A stretch of DNA of 64,000 nt from JANQOH01 sp965214495 (GTDB lineage Bacteria > Pseudomonadota > Alphaproteobacteria > UBA7887). Positions 24,744 to 34,485 of this stretch are shown one piece after another (positions within the stretch are counted from its first letter, which is position 1; every line of letters begins with the position of its first letter). The stretch covers positions 2,108,001-2,172,000 of the forward strand of contig OZ243958.1 of assembly GCA_965214495.1 (NCBI GenBank), read 5' to 3'. The notes under the pieces were generated by a model, which made no database searches, was not told the DNA's origin, and worked only from the letters and a program-made list of their open reading frames with translations. The position numbers and the translations under genes were made by a program.

Positions 24744-27700
24744 CTGCCAACGACACCCGCCTGATCGAGGTGGCGTTTCCGCTGGAGCGGGTCTCGCTCG
24801 ATTCGGTGCACGAGAAGAACGTGCGGCACGGGCATATTTCGACGCTGCACATCTGGCCGGCGCGGCGGCCGCTGGCGGCGTGCCGGGCGGCGCTGATCGC
24901 GACGCTGCTGCCCGACCCCGGCGACGCGGCCGAGCGCGAGGAGATCTACCGCCGGCTCGCGGGCGAGGTCGTCGAGACGATCAAGGCGGAGCGGCGGGAC
25001 GGGCGCACGGTCGAGCGGCGCCGGCGCGAGACCCGCGGCGGCATCCTGCATTGGGGGCGCGAGGGCGGCCCCGACCTCGACTGGTTCCGCGAGAAGATCC
25101 GCGAGGCCCACGGTGGCCGCGCGCCCAGGGTGCTGGACCCGTTCGCAGGCGGCGGCGCGATCCCTCTGGAGGCGATGCGGCTCGGCTGCGAGGCGACGGC
25201 GATCGACATCAACCCGGTCGCCTGGTTCATCCTCAAGTGCACGCTCGACTATCCGCGCCGGCTCGCCGGCCGGACCCTGCCGCTGCCGTACTTCGCCCGC
25301 GCCGACCGCGGTTTCATGGAAGCGTTCCTCAAGGCAAGGGGCTTCAAGGGCAGGGCGCTCGCGCGCCAACTCTACAAGCTCGGCCTCGGCGAGGATTGCG
25401 GCGGGGCGGAGCCGGCGCCGATCGAGGACGAGCCTCTGCTCGAGGCCGATCTCGCCTGGCAGGTGCGGGCGTGGGGCCGGCGCGTGCTGGCCCGCGTCCG
25501 CGCGGCGCTGGCGCACCGCTACCCGACCTATGCCGCGTTCCAGGCGCCGGCGCCGGGCGGCAGGCCGTTCGAGGAGCGGCCGCTCGCCCTGCTGGGACCG
25601 GACGCAAGCGGCGAGACCGACGCCGGGCCGCTGAACGAGGGGTTCGACGCGGCGTACCTCAAGGACCCGCGCAACCCGCGCTGGGCGGCGAAGCCGACCG
25701 TCGCCTATCTGTGGGCGCGCACGGTGCGCTGCAAGGGCTGCCGGGCGACGCTGCCGCTGCTCAAGACCCGCTGGCTCGCCAAGAAAGACAACAAGCGCGT
25801 CCTGCTGACGATGGCGCCGAACGCGGACGGCACCGGCGTCGATTTCGGCGTCGAGTCCGATGTACCACGGGCCGGCGGCAACACGGCGCAGCGGCGCGAG
25901 CGCGACAAGCGGCTCGGCGCCGGCACGATGAGCCGCTCGGGCGCGCGCTGCCCCTGCTGCCCGACGATCATGACCATGGAGGACATCCGCCTCGAAGGCC
26001 GCGCCGGGCGGCTGGGCGCGGCGATGACCGCGGTCGTCGTGGATGGGCCGAAGGGCAAGGAGTACCGCCCGCCCGAGGACGAGGAGTTGCGCGCCGCCGA
26101 GGTTTCGCCGGAGGAGTTCGGCCTGCTCTACGCGGACATCCCCTTCGGCCTGCCGAGCGAGCCGACGCCCCGCCAGGGGCCGGGCGCGGCGCGCGCCTTC
26201 TCGGTGGAGAACTATGGCCTCGACCGATGGGCCAAGCTGTTCACGGACCGGCAGCTTCTCGCGCTCGGGGCGTTTGTCCGGGAACTACGCCGGTGCCCCG
26301 CAAACATGGATGGCGTCCCGGAAGAGTGGCGCGAGGCGATCGTGGCTTGCCTCGCACCGTCGATCGGCCGGCTGGCTGACCGGGGCAGCGCGCTGGCGAC
26401 CTGGACCAACGACCGGGAGAATATCCGCAGCACGTTCGCCCGCTTCGCGTTGCCGATCGTGTGGGACTTCGCCGAGTCCTGTCCATTGACCGACACGACC
26501 GGCGGATTCGTTCAGGCGGTCGAGTGGATCGCCCGCGTCGTCGAGCATCTGCAAGGCGCGGCGAAGACCGCGCCCGCCGCAACGGTGCTGCGGCGATCCG
26601 CCACGGACACTACGCCCGGCGGGTTCGACGCGATCTGCACCGATCCGCCCTACTACGACGCCATTCCCTATTCCGACCTGATGGACTTCTTCCACGTCTG
26701 GCTGCGGCGGGCGCTGCACGGCGTCGTGCCCGACACCGATCCCGTTTTCGCCGAACCGCTCGGCCCGAAGTGGGATACCGTCAACGGTGACGGAGAACTG
26801 ATCGACGACGCCAGCCGCTTCGGCGGCGACAAGGCGCTGTCCAAGACGACGTACGAAGACGGGATGGCCCGCGCCTTCCAGGCCTGCCACGAGGCGCTGA
26901 ATCCGAACGGCCGGCTTGTCGTTGTGTTCGCCAACAAGTCTCCCGATGCCTGGGAAACACTGGCCGCGGCGCTGATCCGCGCCGGCTTCGTCGTCGACGG
27001 CTCCTGGCCGATCCAGACGGAAATGCAGAACCGGCAGCGTTCGCTCGCCTCCGCCGCCCTGGCCTCGTCGGTCTGGCTGGTCTGCCGCAAGCGCGCGCCG
27101 GCGCGGCCCGGCTGGGACGCCGCGGTGCTCGACGAGATGCGGGCGAACATCACGCGCCGACTGCGCGACTTCTGGGACGCCGGCATCCGCGGCCCGGACT
27201 TCGTGTGGGCGGCAACCGGGCCGGCGCTCGAAGCCTTCTCCAAACACCCCGTGGTGAAGAAGGCCGACGAGCCGGGCGCGACGATGGCGGTCTCGGCGTT
27301 CCTGCGCGAGGTGCGCCGGATGGTGGTGGACTTCGTCGTCGGCCGGGTACTGACCGGCGAAGGGGACGCGGACGCCGCGAGCGGGCTCGACGACGTGACC
27401 ACCTACTACCTGCTGCACCGGGGCGATTTCGGCCTCGACGAGGCGCCCGCCGGGGCCTGCATCCTCTACGCGCTATCGTGCAACCTGTCCGACCGCGACC
27501 TCTCCGACCGCTTCGACATCCTCTCGCGCCCCGGCCGCACCTCGCTCGACGAGTTGGAGGACGACGAGACCGGCGGCGACGATGCCGATGCCGGCTCCGG
27601 CGGCGGGGGTGGCAAGGTCAGGCTTCTGCCCTGGACCCGGCGCAAGGCCAAGTGGCTCGGCCACGAGGGGCCGGGAGGCCGGCCCGTGCCGCTCATCGAC

Positions 27701-27943
27701 CGGGCGCACCGGCTCATGCACCTCTGGCGCGCCGGCGACGAGGCCAGGGTGAACGGCTATATCGACGATCACGGCCTCGGGCGCCACGCGCTGTTCGCCT
27801 GGCTGGTGCAGACGTTGATCGAGCTGGCGCCGGCGGGTTCGGAGGAACGCGCGATCCTCGAATCGCTGTCCAACCACATCGCCGCCCGGGCGGGCGTGGC
27901 CGCGCCGCGCCAGACCGCCCTGCGGCTGGAAACGGCGCCGTGA
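24740..27943 (+). CDS. DUF1156 DNA methyltransferase (Hma-like M component)
   Basis: A 1067-residue protein. DUF1156 N-terminus: HEKNVRHGHISTLHIWPARR (residues ~28-47). AdoMet motif I is DPFAGGGAIPLEA near 132; the catalytic motif TDPPYYDAIPYSD lies near 633. Two CxxC pairs (CKGC ~331, CPCC ~402) suggest a zinc site. DPPY is typical of N6-adenine or N4-cytosine DNA methylases. Large DUF1156 methylases with a DUF499 ATPase and a helicase make up Hma-like and related anti-phage systems, where methylation probably marks self DNA. It starts inside the DUF2806 stop codon. Confidence 0.88.
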   Translation: MTANDTRLIEVAFPLERVSLDSVHEKNVRHGHISTLHIWPARRPLAACRAALIATLLPDPGDAAEREEIYRRLAGEVVETIKAERRDGRTVERRRRETRGGILHWGREGGPDLDWFREKIREAHGGRAPRVLDPFAGGGAIPLEAMRLGCEATAIDINPVAWFILKCTLDYPRRLAGRTLPLPYFARADRGFMEAFLKARGFKGRALARQLYKLGLGEDCGGAEPAPIEDEPLLEADLAWQVRAWGRRVLARVRAALAHRYPTYAAFQAPAPGGRPFEERPLALLGPDASGETDAGPLNEGFDAAYLKDPRNPRWAAKPTVAYLWARTVRCKGCRATLPLLKTRWLAKKDNKRVLLTMAPNADGTGVDFGVESDVPRAGGNTAQRRERDKRLGAGTMSRSGARCPCCPTIMTMEDIRLEGRAGRLGAAMTAVVVDGPKGKEYRPPEDEELRAAEVSPEEFGLLYADIPFGLPSEPTPRQGPGAARAFSVENYGLDRWAKLFTDRQLLALGAFVRELRRCPANMDGVPEEWREAIVACLAPSIGRLADRGSALATWTNDRENIRSTFARFALPIVWDFAESCPLTDTTGGFVQAVEWIARVVEHLQGAAKTAPAATVLRRSATDTTPGGFDAICTDPPYYDAIPYSDLMDFFHVWLRRALHGVVPDTDPVFAEPLGPKWDTVNGDGELIDDASRFGGDKALSKTTYEDGMARAFQACHEALNPNGRLVVVFANKSPDAWETLAAALIRAGFVVDGSWPIQTEMQNRQRSLASAALASSVWLVCRKRAPARPGWDAAVLDEMRANITRRLRDFWDAGIRGPDFVWAATGPALEAFSKHPVVKKADEPGATMAVSAFLREVRRMVVDFVVGRVLTGEGDADAASGLDDVTTYYLLHRGDFGLDEAPAGACILYALSCNLSDRDLSDRFDILSRPGRTSLDELEDDETGGDDADAGSGGGGGKVRLLPWTRRKAKWLGHEGPGGRPVPLIDRAHRLMHLWRAGDEARVNGYIDDHGLGRHALFAWLVQTLIELAPAGSEERAILESLSNHIAARAGVAAPRQTALRLETAP

Positions 27944-28025
27944 CGGCTCGCCCCGGATTGCGCGGCCGGTACGACGGGTCTATATGAATGATGGCGATGA
28001 AGACGAATCGGTGAAGGCGATTCTG

Positions 28026-28262
28026 ATGGCGCAATTGACGGTGCGAAAGGTAAGCTCCGAAGTGGTCGGCGCGCTCAGGCGCAGGGCCGCGGCCAACGGA
28101 CGTTCCGCCGAAGCCGAGCACCGGGAGATCCTGCGTGCATCGCTGCTCGGCACGGAAGAGGATTTCGCCGCGCAGGCCGCGGCGTTGCGGCGCCGGCTTC
28201 GCTCCTCGGTCGACAGCAGCAACACGATACGGGCGGATCGCGACCGGGACGGTGCGGCGTGA
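28026..28262 (+). CDS. FitA/VapB-type antitoxin
   Basis: A 78-residue protein starting at ATG 28026 (MAQLTVRKVSSEVV); an in-frame ATG at 27984 would add 14 residues with no family similarity. LTVRKVSSEVVGALRRRAAANGRSAEAEHREIL is the ribbon-helix-helix domain of plasmid-stability FitA antitoxins. It overlaps the toxin start (GTGA). Confidence 0.85.
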   Translation: MAQLTVRKVSSEVVGALRRRAAANGRSAEAEHREILRASLLGTEEDFAAQAAALRRRLRSSVDSSNTIRADRDRDGAA

Positions 28263-28723
28263 CCGGCTATGTGGTCGATGCCAGCGTGGTTGTGAAGTGG
28301 CTGGTCGACGAGAACCACTCCGATGAAGCGGCCGGCCTTCTGGACGGCGGATCGACGTTCGTCGCGCCGACGCTCGTCTTCGCCGAAGTCGCCAACGCAC
28401 TGTGGGCGATGCGCCGACGTGGCGACATCGCGGCGGCGGATCTCGTGGATGCGGTGGACTCCTTGCGAGCGGCGCCGATCTCGCACCCCGTCTCCATGCT
28501 CCAGCTCACCGCCGCCGCGGCGCGGCTGGCGGTCGATCTCGATCACCCGGTCTATGACTGTTTCTATCTCGCTCTGGCGGTCCAGACGCAGTACCCGGTG
28601 GTGACGGCCGACGCGCGCTTCCACGACAAGGTGCGGGGCCACCCCTATCTGTCGGACCGGATCGTGCATGTGGCGCACGCCGCGTCACGCGTGGCCGATA
28701 TGCCGCAGAGAGGCGGATCGTGA
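28259..28723 (+). CDS. VapC-type PIN-domain toxin
   Basis: A 154-residue PIN protein starting GTG 28259. YVVDASVVVKWL, LVFAEVANALW, HPVYDCFYLALA and VVTADARF supply the four acidic active-site positions. It resembles the VapC in the long repeats but is not identical. It sits between the methyltransferase and the ATPase of the Hma-like set. Confidence 0.88.
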   Translation: MTGYVVDASVVVKWLVDENHSDEAAGLLDGGSTFVAPTLVFAEVANALWAMRRRGDIAAADLVDAVDSLRAAPISHPVSMLQLTAAAARLAVDLDHPVYDCFYLALAVQTQYPVVTADARFHDKVRGHPYLSDRIVHVAHAASRVADMPQRGGS

Positions 28724-28784
28724 CGACCGCGCGCCGGCTCGAAGACTTCGCAACCACTGCCCGGCGTCTCGAAGCCGACCCCTG
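28719..28784 (+). pseudogene. Possible remnant of a gene start between vapC and the ATPase
   Basis: GTG 28719 overlaps the vapC stop (GTGA), then a 21-codon frame (MTTARRLEDFATTARRLEADP) ends at TGA. The coupling suggests that a third gene once followed vapC and was deleted; a chance frame is also possible. Confidence 0.25.
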
Positions 28785-28805
28785 AACCCGTCGAACGAGG
28801 CCGTC

Positions 28806-31800
28806 ATGGCGCAGACCCTTCCATGGACACCCTGGCACCAAGTCGTGAAACTGCGCGAGGACGTGCGCACGGGCGAGCTCTCGCTCGCCGACTTCGCCGC
28901 CGACCTGCACGACGTGGTGACGCAGAAGGGCGCGCGGCCAGTCTATGAGGACCCGGCCCGTTTCTTCGCGCTGACCTATCCGACGTTCCCCTTGCGGGAG
29001 CTCGCGCGCGACGTGGCGCTCCGCCTCGCCGGCAAGAACACCAAGGCCATCCGCCAGCTCGAGCTCACCTATGGCGGGGGCAAGACCCATACGCTGGTGA
29101 CGCTGCGCCACCTCGTGCACGATCCGGAGGCGCTGCCGCCGCTGTCCGCGGTCGAGCAGTTCCGGTCCCATATCGGCGCGCCTCTGCCGCCGTCGCGCGT
29201 CGCGGCGCTCTGCTTCGACAAGCTCGACGTCGAGAAGGGCATGGAGACGCGCGGGCCGGAGGGCGAGCTGCGCTGGCTCAAGCATCCCTGGAGCGTGCTC
29301 GCGTTCCAGATAGCGGGCGAAGAGGGCTTGCGCGCGCTCCATCCCGACGGTGCGAACGCGGAGCGCGAGACGCCGCCCGCCGAGCCGCTGCTCGCCGAAG
29401 TGCTGTCGCTGCCGCAGGCGCACGGGCTCGCGACCCTGGTGCTGATCGACGAAGTGCTGATGTACGCCCGCGAGAAGGCGGGGATGGGGGACGGTTGGCG
29501 CGCCCGGCTGATCGACTTCTTCCAGTATCTCTGCCAAGCGGCGGCCAGGGTCGACCGCTGCGCCTTGGTTGCCTCGCTGCTCGCCTCCGACCCCGCGAAG
29601 AGCGACGCGTTCGGCAAGGAGTTGACCCAGCAGATCTTCAACATCTTCAACCGGCAGAGGGAGGAGGGCGTCCAGCCGGTGCAGAAGCAGGACGTGGCCG
29701 AGGTGCTGCGCCGCCGCTTCTTCGAACCCGGATCGATCGCCGACCCCGACTCCTTCCGGCCGCACGTCACCGCGGCGGTGGCTAATATCGCACGCGTCGA
29801 CGAGACCGTGCGCAAGAACAGGGCGGGCGCGGAACAGCGGTTCCTCGACGGCTACCCCTTCCATCCGGACCTGACCGATATCTTCTACACGAAGTGGACG
29901 CAGATCGACGGGTTCCAGCGCACGCGCGGCATTCTCAGAACCTTCGCCATCGCGCTGCGCGACGCTGAGGCGTGGGACGCGGCGCCGTTGGTCGGCGCAG
30001 GCGTGTTTCTGCCCGCGCCCGGCGAAGGCGCCCTCGCCGAAGCGGCGCGCGAGCTCGCCGGCACCGCCACGCGCGAGGTGACGGACGGTGCCGGCAACGT
30101 CTGGAGCGCCGTGCTCGAAGGCGAGCTCGCCAAGGCGCGGACGATCCAGGACGAGCAGCCGGCGCTGAAGTTCCGCGAGATGGAGCAGGCCGTGTGCGCC
30201 GCCTTCCTGAGCTCGCAGCCGATCGGCCAGAAGGCGCACACGCCGGAGCTGATGGCGCTCGTCGGCGCGACCCGCCCGGACCGCATCGAGCTCGAGAAAG
30301 GCCTGCGCCGCTGGACGGACCTTTCCTGGTTCCTCGACGAGGCGGAGTTCGCCGGCGCGGCGAAGGCGGACGGCGGCCCCGGCGCGCTGCCCAAGGCGTG
30401 GCGCCTCGGCAACCGGCCCAACCTCAAGCAGATGCACCACGACGCCTGCGCCAACCGGGTCACGGCGGAGCTCGTCGAGCAGACGCTCCTCGCCGAGGTC
30501 CGGCGGACCAAGAGCCTGACGCAGGGTGCGGCGGCAGCGGGCGCCCGCGTGCACACGCTGCCGGAACGACCGCGCGACATCCAGGACGACGGCGACTTCC
30601 ATTTCGCCGTCCTGGAGCCGGAAGCCGTTTCCGATTCGGGCAAGCCGAGTGCGGAAGCGCGGCGCTTCATCGACGAGACGACCGGGCCGGACCGCCCCCG
30701 CACGCGCCGCAACGCCGTCGTGCTGGCGGCCCCCTCGCGCGACGGCCTGGATGCCGTCCGCGCGCGCATCCGCGAACATCTGGGCTGGGAGGAGGTGCGG
30801 AGCCAACTCGGAGACCGGACGCAGGACCCCGTTCGCGAAGGAATGCTTGCCGCCTGGACGGAGCAGGCACGCAAGCGCGTCCCGGACGCGATCCGCCAGG
30901 CCTGGGCGATCGTCGTCACCGTCAACGAGCGCAACGATATCCAGGCGTTCAAGGTGACCGTCGGCGCCGAACCGCTGTTCCCGACCGTCAAGGCGGACCG
31001 GCGCGCACGCATCCAAGAGACCGCGATCAGCGCCGAGGCGATGCTGCCGGGCGGCCCCTACGACCTCTGGCGCGTGGGCGAGCCGTCGCGTCGGGTGAAG
31101 GACTTGGTGGGCGCCTTCGCGGAGAACCCGAAGCTGCCGAAGATGCTCCGGCACAAGGAGATCCTCGACACGATCGACCGGGGCGTCCACGACGGCATCT
31201 TCGTCGCTTCCCTCACCCGGCCCGACAGGTCGGTCAGGACCTGGTGGCGGACGCCGATCGACGAGGCGTCACGCGGGGAGCCCGCGCTCGAGTTGTTCCT
31301 GCCCGACAAGGCAACGCTTTCGGAGCTCGACCCGAATGCATTGGCGCCGGACGTCCTCCCGGAGCTGTGGGCCGGCGGGTCGGTGGCGGTGGCCGACATT
31401 GTCGCGTACTTTGCGGACGGTCGGACCGTGACCGTGCAGCGCGAGGGCTACGAGGAGCCGGTCGCCATCCCGACCTGCCCACGCGCCGCGGTCGAAGCGG
31501 CCGTCTCCGATGCCGTCCGCCAGGGCATCCTCTGGCTGGTGAACGGCCCCGCAAGCTTCCAGGGCGAGCCGCTGCCGCCCGGCGTGCTGACCGACGCCGC
31601 CGAGCTCCGCGCGCCGCTGCCGCCGCTGTCGGTCAACCGGTTGACGAAGGACGCCGTGCCGGAGGCCTGGCAGGACGGGCGGACCAACGCCCTGGCCCTG
31701 TCCGCCGCGCTCTCGGTGCAGCTCGGCGCTTCGCTGCCGTGGCCGATCCTGCGCCGGGCGATCGACGACGCGCTCGGCGCGCGTTGGCTCGCGCTGGCGC

Positions 31801-32126
31801 CGGACAGCGGCCCGTGGCCGTGCGAAGCCGCGGGCGCGGCCGCCGTGACACTGAAGGAGCCCGACGCGGCAACGCCGGGTATTACGGATCAGAAGAGCGA
31901 CTTTGTCCCGAAAGGCGCACGCATCGGCTCCGCCGACCTGGAACCCAACGAACTGCAGGATCTGGTCGAAGCACTGCCCGACGTCATTACGGCCGCGGCC
32001 GGCGTCCCGCTGCGGTTCCACCTTCGCATCACGCTGGGAGACGGCAACGACGTGCCTCCCGAATCGGTAACCTCCCTCAACGAACTTCTAGAAGGCGTCA
32101 ACTCCGGTCTGCGCCTGAAGGAGTAG
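28806..32126 (+). CDS. DUF499 AAA-like ATPase (Hma-like A component)
   Basis: A 1106-residue protein starting ATG 28806 (MAQTLPWTPWHQVVKLREDV), where the family's usual start lies. Walker A LTYGGGKTHTLVTL near residues 87-100 and Walker B TLVLIDEVLMYA near 208-219. The C-terminal third contains winged-helix-like and mixed regions. DUF499 ATPases are the constant partner of DUF1156 methylases in anti-phage loci. It is the last gene of the operon. Confidence 0.87.
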   Translation: MAQTLPWTPWHQVVKLREDVRTGELSLADFAADLHDVVTQKGARPVYEDPARFFALTYPTFPLRELARDVALRLAGKNTKAIRQLELTYGGGKTHTLVTLRHLVHDPEALPPLSAVEQFRSHIGAPLPPSRVAALCFDKLDVEKGMETRGPEGELRWLKHPWSVLAFQIAGEEGLRALHPDGANAERETPPAEPLLAEVLSLPQAHGLATLVLIDEVLMYAREKAGMGDGWRARLIDFFQYLCQAAARVDRCALVASLLASDPAKSDAFGKELTQQIFNIFNRQREEGVQPVQKQDVAEVLRRRFFEPGSIADPDSFRPHVTAAVANIARVDETVRKNRAGAEQRFLDGYPFHPDLTDIFYTKWTQIDGFQRTRGILRTFAIALRDAEAWDAAPLVGAGVFLPAPGEGALAEAARELAGTATREVTDGAGNVWSAVLEGELAKARTIQDEQPALKFREMEQAVCAAFLSSQPIGQKAHTPELMALVGATRPDRIELEKGLRRWTDLSWFLDEAEFAGAAKADGGPGALPKAWRLGNRPNLKQMHHDACANRVTAELVEQTLLAEVRRTKSLTQGAAAAGARVHTLPERPRDIQDDGDFHFAVLEPEAVSDSGKPSAEARRFIDETTGPDRPRTRRNAVVLAAPSRDGLDAVRARIREHLGWEEVRSQLGDRTQDPVREGMLAAWTEQARKRVPDAIRQAWAIVVTVNERNDIQAFKVTVGAEPLFPTVKADRRARIQETAISAEAMLPGGPYDLWRVGEPSRRVKDLVGAFAENPKLPKMLRHKEILDTIDRGVHDGIFVASLTRPDRSVRTWWRTPIDEASRGEPALELFLPDKATLSELDPNALAPDVLPELWAGGSVAVADIVAYFADGRTVTVQREGYEEPVAIPTCPRAAVEAAVSDAVRQGILWLVNGPASFQGEPLPPGVLTDAAELRAPLPPLSVNRLTKDAVPEAWQDGRTNALALSAALSVQLGASLPWPILRRAIDDALGARWLALAPDSGPWPCEAAGAAAVTLKEPDAATPGITDQKSDFVPKGARIGSADLEPNELQDLVEALPDVITAAAGVPLRFHLRITLGDGNDVPPESVTSLNELLEGVNSGLRLKE

Positions 32127-32907
32127 CACTCCAGCCGCGCCCCGTTCCCGAGGTTTCGATTCGAACCGACCGTGCGCGCTCACACGCCGCGCAGGCTTGA
32201 ACGCGCGATGCGAGTCCGGTCCGTGGCCCGAATCGCTCGTTTCCGATGTCGATCGTTTCCTACGCCTTCGGCGTTAAGGGTGTCACACCATCCGCAGCGT
32301 GCTGCCTGTCGTGCCGTGTCTGCGACCCGGTGCGCTCTCTTGCCGAACGGCCGCCATGTGGCGTCACCCCGGCCATGGAAAAGGCGCCACCGTTTTGGGA
32401 TACCGCCGTATGCCGGTCGTATATCGGTCCGCTATCGGGCCGTGATTTCAATGGCTTGGAGCGCTGCCAGTCGCGACGGTCCGCCCAATCCCACGGGAAT
32501 CACCGGATAGGCTCTTTCCTACAGGCATCCCGATCAGTCCCACGCTTCCCCTGATCGGTGGCGCCTTTTCCATGATAGCCCCGGCGTCCCAAGGGTGCGC
32601 TCCGAACACCCAAGCGCGGCCATACCTGCGCCCGTTGTTGAACGCCGCCGCGTGCGCGCCGGCGTGCGCGGGGATGCGGAGCATACGACAAGCATACGCG
32701 CGAGATCCCCTCGCATCCCGCCGTATGACGGGAGCATACATGGCGGCAGGCACGCGCACGGGCATGATTGCGCCGGGCCGGAAGGCACGGCGGCGGGATT
32801 GGCGGTGCAGGGAACCGCCTGCCGGTCCCGAGCTATTCGGGGGCAGATTTCGTGACGGTTTTCGTATCCCCGCCGGCCGTGTCGATGGCCGGAAGGGGGG
32901 CGAGTGG
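32127..32907. other. Gene-poor stretch behind the defence operon
   Basis: About 780 bases. Several open frames cross it but none shows a recognisable protein or a plausible ribosome binding site. The only structure seen is the 18-bp inverted repeat pair listed separately. Confidence 0.5.
32374..32574. repeat. 201-bp segment bounded by perfect 18-bp inverted repeats
   Basis: CATGGAAAAGGCGCCACC at 32374-32391 and its exact complement at 32557-32574. The segment has no reading frame of note. It may be a miniature inverted-repeat element; no target duplication was recognised. Confidence 0.4.
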
Positions 32908-33353
32908 CTACAGGCCCATGTCCAGATCGACGGACTTCTGTTTCGGTTCCGCGGCCTTTTCCTGTCCGGAATCGCGTCCCGGACCGCGCGAACGATCGTT
33001 CCCGCGCTCGATTTCCTGGCCCCAGCCACGAGATTCCTGGTCCGTCCGGTCGCGCCCGGTGGAGCGTCCCAACGATTTTTCCTCGCGGTTGTGGCCGGTT
33101 TCGCGCTCGGTCCAATGCCCGCGTTCGCGCTCCCGGTGGGTCTGGCGGTCCGATTCGATACCGCGATCCATCGTGTCCAACGTGCGTGTCACACAATCGC
33201 CGTCGCGCTCGTGCGGCTTCTCGACTCCGAACACGGCCTCATGCGCGGCCTGTTTCGCCGTCGCGTCGAGCGCCGCGACCCGCTCGCCGGTCGCCCGTTC
33301 GAGCTGGTCGGCAAGCTTCCAGGCATCGTCGGTGAGCAGATCGGCGCGGTCGC
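32908..33353 (-). pseudogene. C-terminal fragment of a charged protein, possibly a relaxase tail
   Basis: The minus-strand frame enters from the long repeat junction and reads ARDRADLLTDDAWKLADQLERATGERVAALDATAKQAAHEAVFG, then a long Arg/Glu/Asp-rich tail ending KSVDLDMGL. Composition and ending resemble the disordered C-terminus of mobilisation relaxases (MobA/VirD2-like). The upstream part is cut off exactly at the start of the repeat. The relaxase assignment is tentative. Confidence 0.4.
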
Positions 33354-34064
33354 GCGCCCGGTTTTGCGACTGCGGCGGTGGATCGGTTCCACGGCAGCAA
33401 TTCGTCGATACGATCGATCTTGTCGTCGGGGATGCGATCGAGGGTTTCGGTGAGCCAAGCCTGCGGGGCGGCGCCGTTGAGTCTGGCGGTTTCGATCAGG
33501 GTGCAGGCGATGGCGGTAGCCCTGCCGCCGCCGGTCGAACCCATGAAGAGATAGTTCTTCCTGCCCAGGGCGATGGGCGTCATGGCGCGTTCGGCAGGGT
33601 TGTCGTCGATCTCCAGGAAACGGTGCTCGATACAGGGCCGCAGGCGCTTCGGACGGGTCGGCGCGTAGCGGATCGCCGCCAGCGAGGTCTTGGCGGAGAG
33701 CTTCGGCAACTGCGTCTGCAACCAACGCTCCAGCGCGTCGAGGCGCGGTGCGGCCCGGGCCCGGCGGATCGCGCCCGGCGGTCGGGCGGTTGCCCGCGGG
33801 CGTCCCTCGCGATGGCGTAGAACACAGCGATCCGTTCCAGGGCCTCGGCCGCAATCGCCGATGTCCGGGCGGCAGGGACATCGAAGAACTTGCGCCGCAC
33901 ATGCGCCAGACAGGCGACCTCAGCCACCGGACCGGCACGCGCCGGCGCGCCGAAGCCGGCATAGCCGTCGCTGTGCATCCAGCCGTTAAAGCCTTCGGAT
34001 GCGCCGCCCTTGCGGTCGCTCGAGAAGCGATACCGAGCCGCTGGCGGCCCCGGGCGAATCGCCT
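33354..34064 (-). pseudogene. IS66-family transposase TnpC, broken (right copy)
   Basis: Identical to 11035-11745 with the same frameshift and missing N-terminus. Here the C-terminal frame runs on into the truncated upstream sequence instead of stopping. Confidence 0.82.
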
Positions 34065-34068
34065 ATCG

Positions 34069-34485
34069 TCAGTTCCTGTCCAGGCTCTCGATCCGGTCGC
34101 TCCACCGCGAGCGACGAACCCGCTCGACAAACGCGCGATCGGCCGTGACGAGCCGGGTCTCTTCGTCCTGGGCAAGCGCGAGGTACTGGCAGTCGTAAAC
34201 CGGGTGCTCCAGAACACATGCCATCTCGAAAGCCGCCTCGCGCAACCGCGTCGACGGGACCAGCGATTCGAACCATCGAGGCAGGGCCTTGAGGAAAGCC
34301 CTCGCCTGGGCTTGCGGGACCGTCTTCGCCAGCACCCTCCGCCAGGCCGCGTTCGCACATTCCACGAGAATCATGTCGGGTGCGGAAAAGACCGCCTCCG
34401 ATTCCGCCAAGGCGCGCGCCTCGGACGACAGGTTCTCCTCGAAAAACCATTTGCACGCAACGCTTGCGTCGATCACCAGCGTCAT
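34069..34485 (-). CDS. VapC-type PIN-domain toxin (right copy)
   Basis: Same 138-residue protein as at 11750-12166, with all four acidic residues. Two identical copies of the toxin-antitoxin pair flank the island; this one lies inside and would leave with it. Confidence 0.85.
   Translation of the reverse strand: MTLVIDASVACKWFFEENLSSEARALAESEAVFSAPDMILVECANAAWRRVLAKTVPQAQARAFLKALPRWFESLVPSTRLREAAFEMACVLEHPVYDCQYLALAQDEETRLVTADRAFVERVRRSRWSDRIESLDRN

Noticed and set aside
28506..31190. 894-codon minus-strand frame opposite the DUF499 gene
   Set aside because: A mirror frame of a GC-rich gene; no start signal and no recognisable domain, whereas the plus strand has Walker A and B.
16169..32126. 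Classification as DISARM
   Set aside because: DISARM needs a DUF1998 protein (DrmB) and the DrmA helicase, usually with a PLD protein; none is seen, and DUF499 plus DUF1156 point to the Hma-like group instead.
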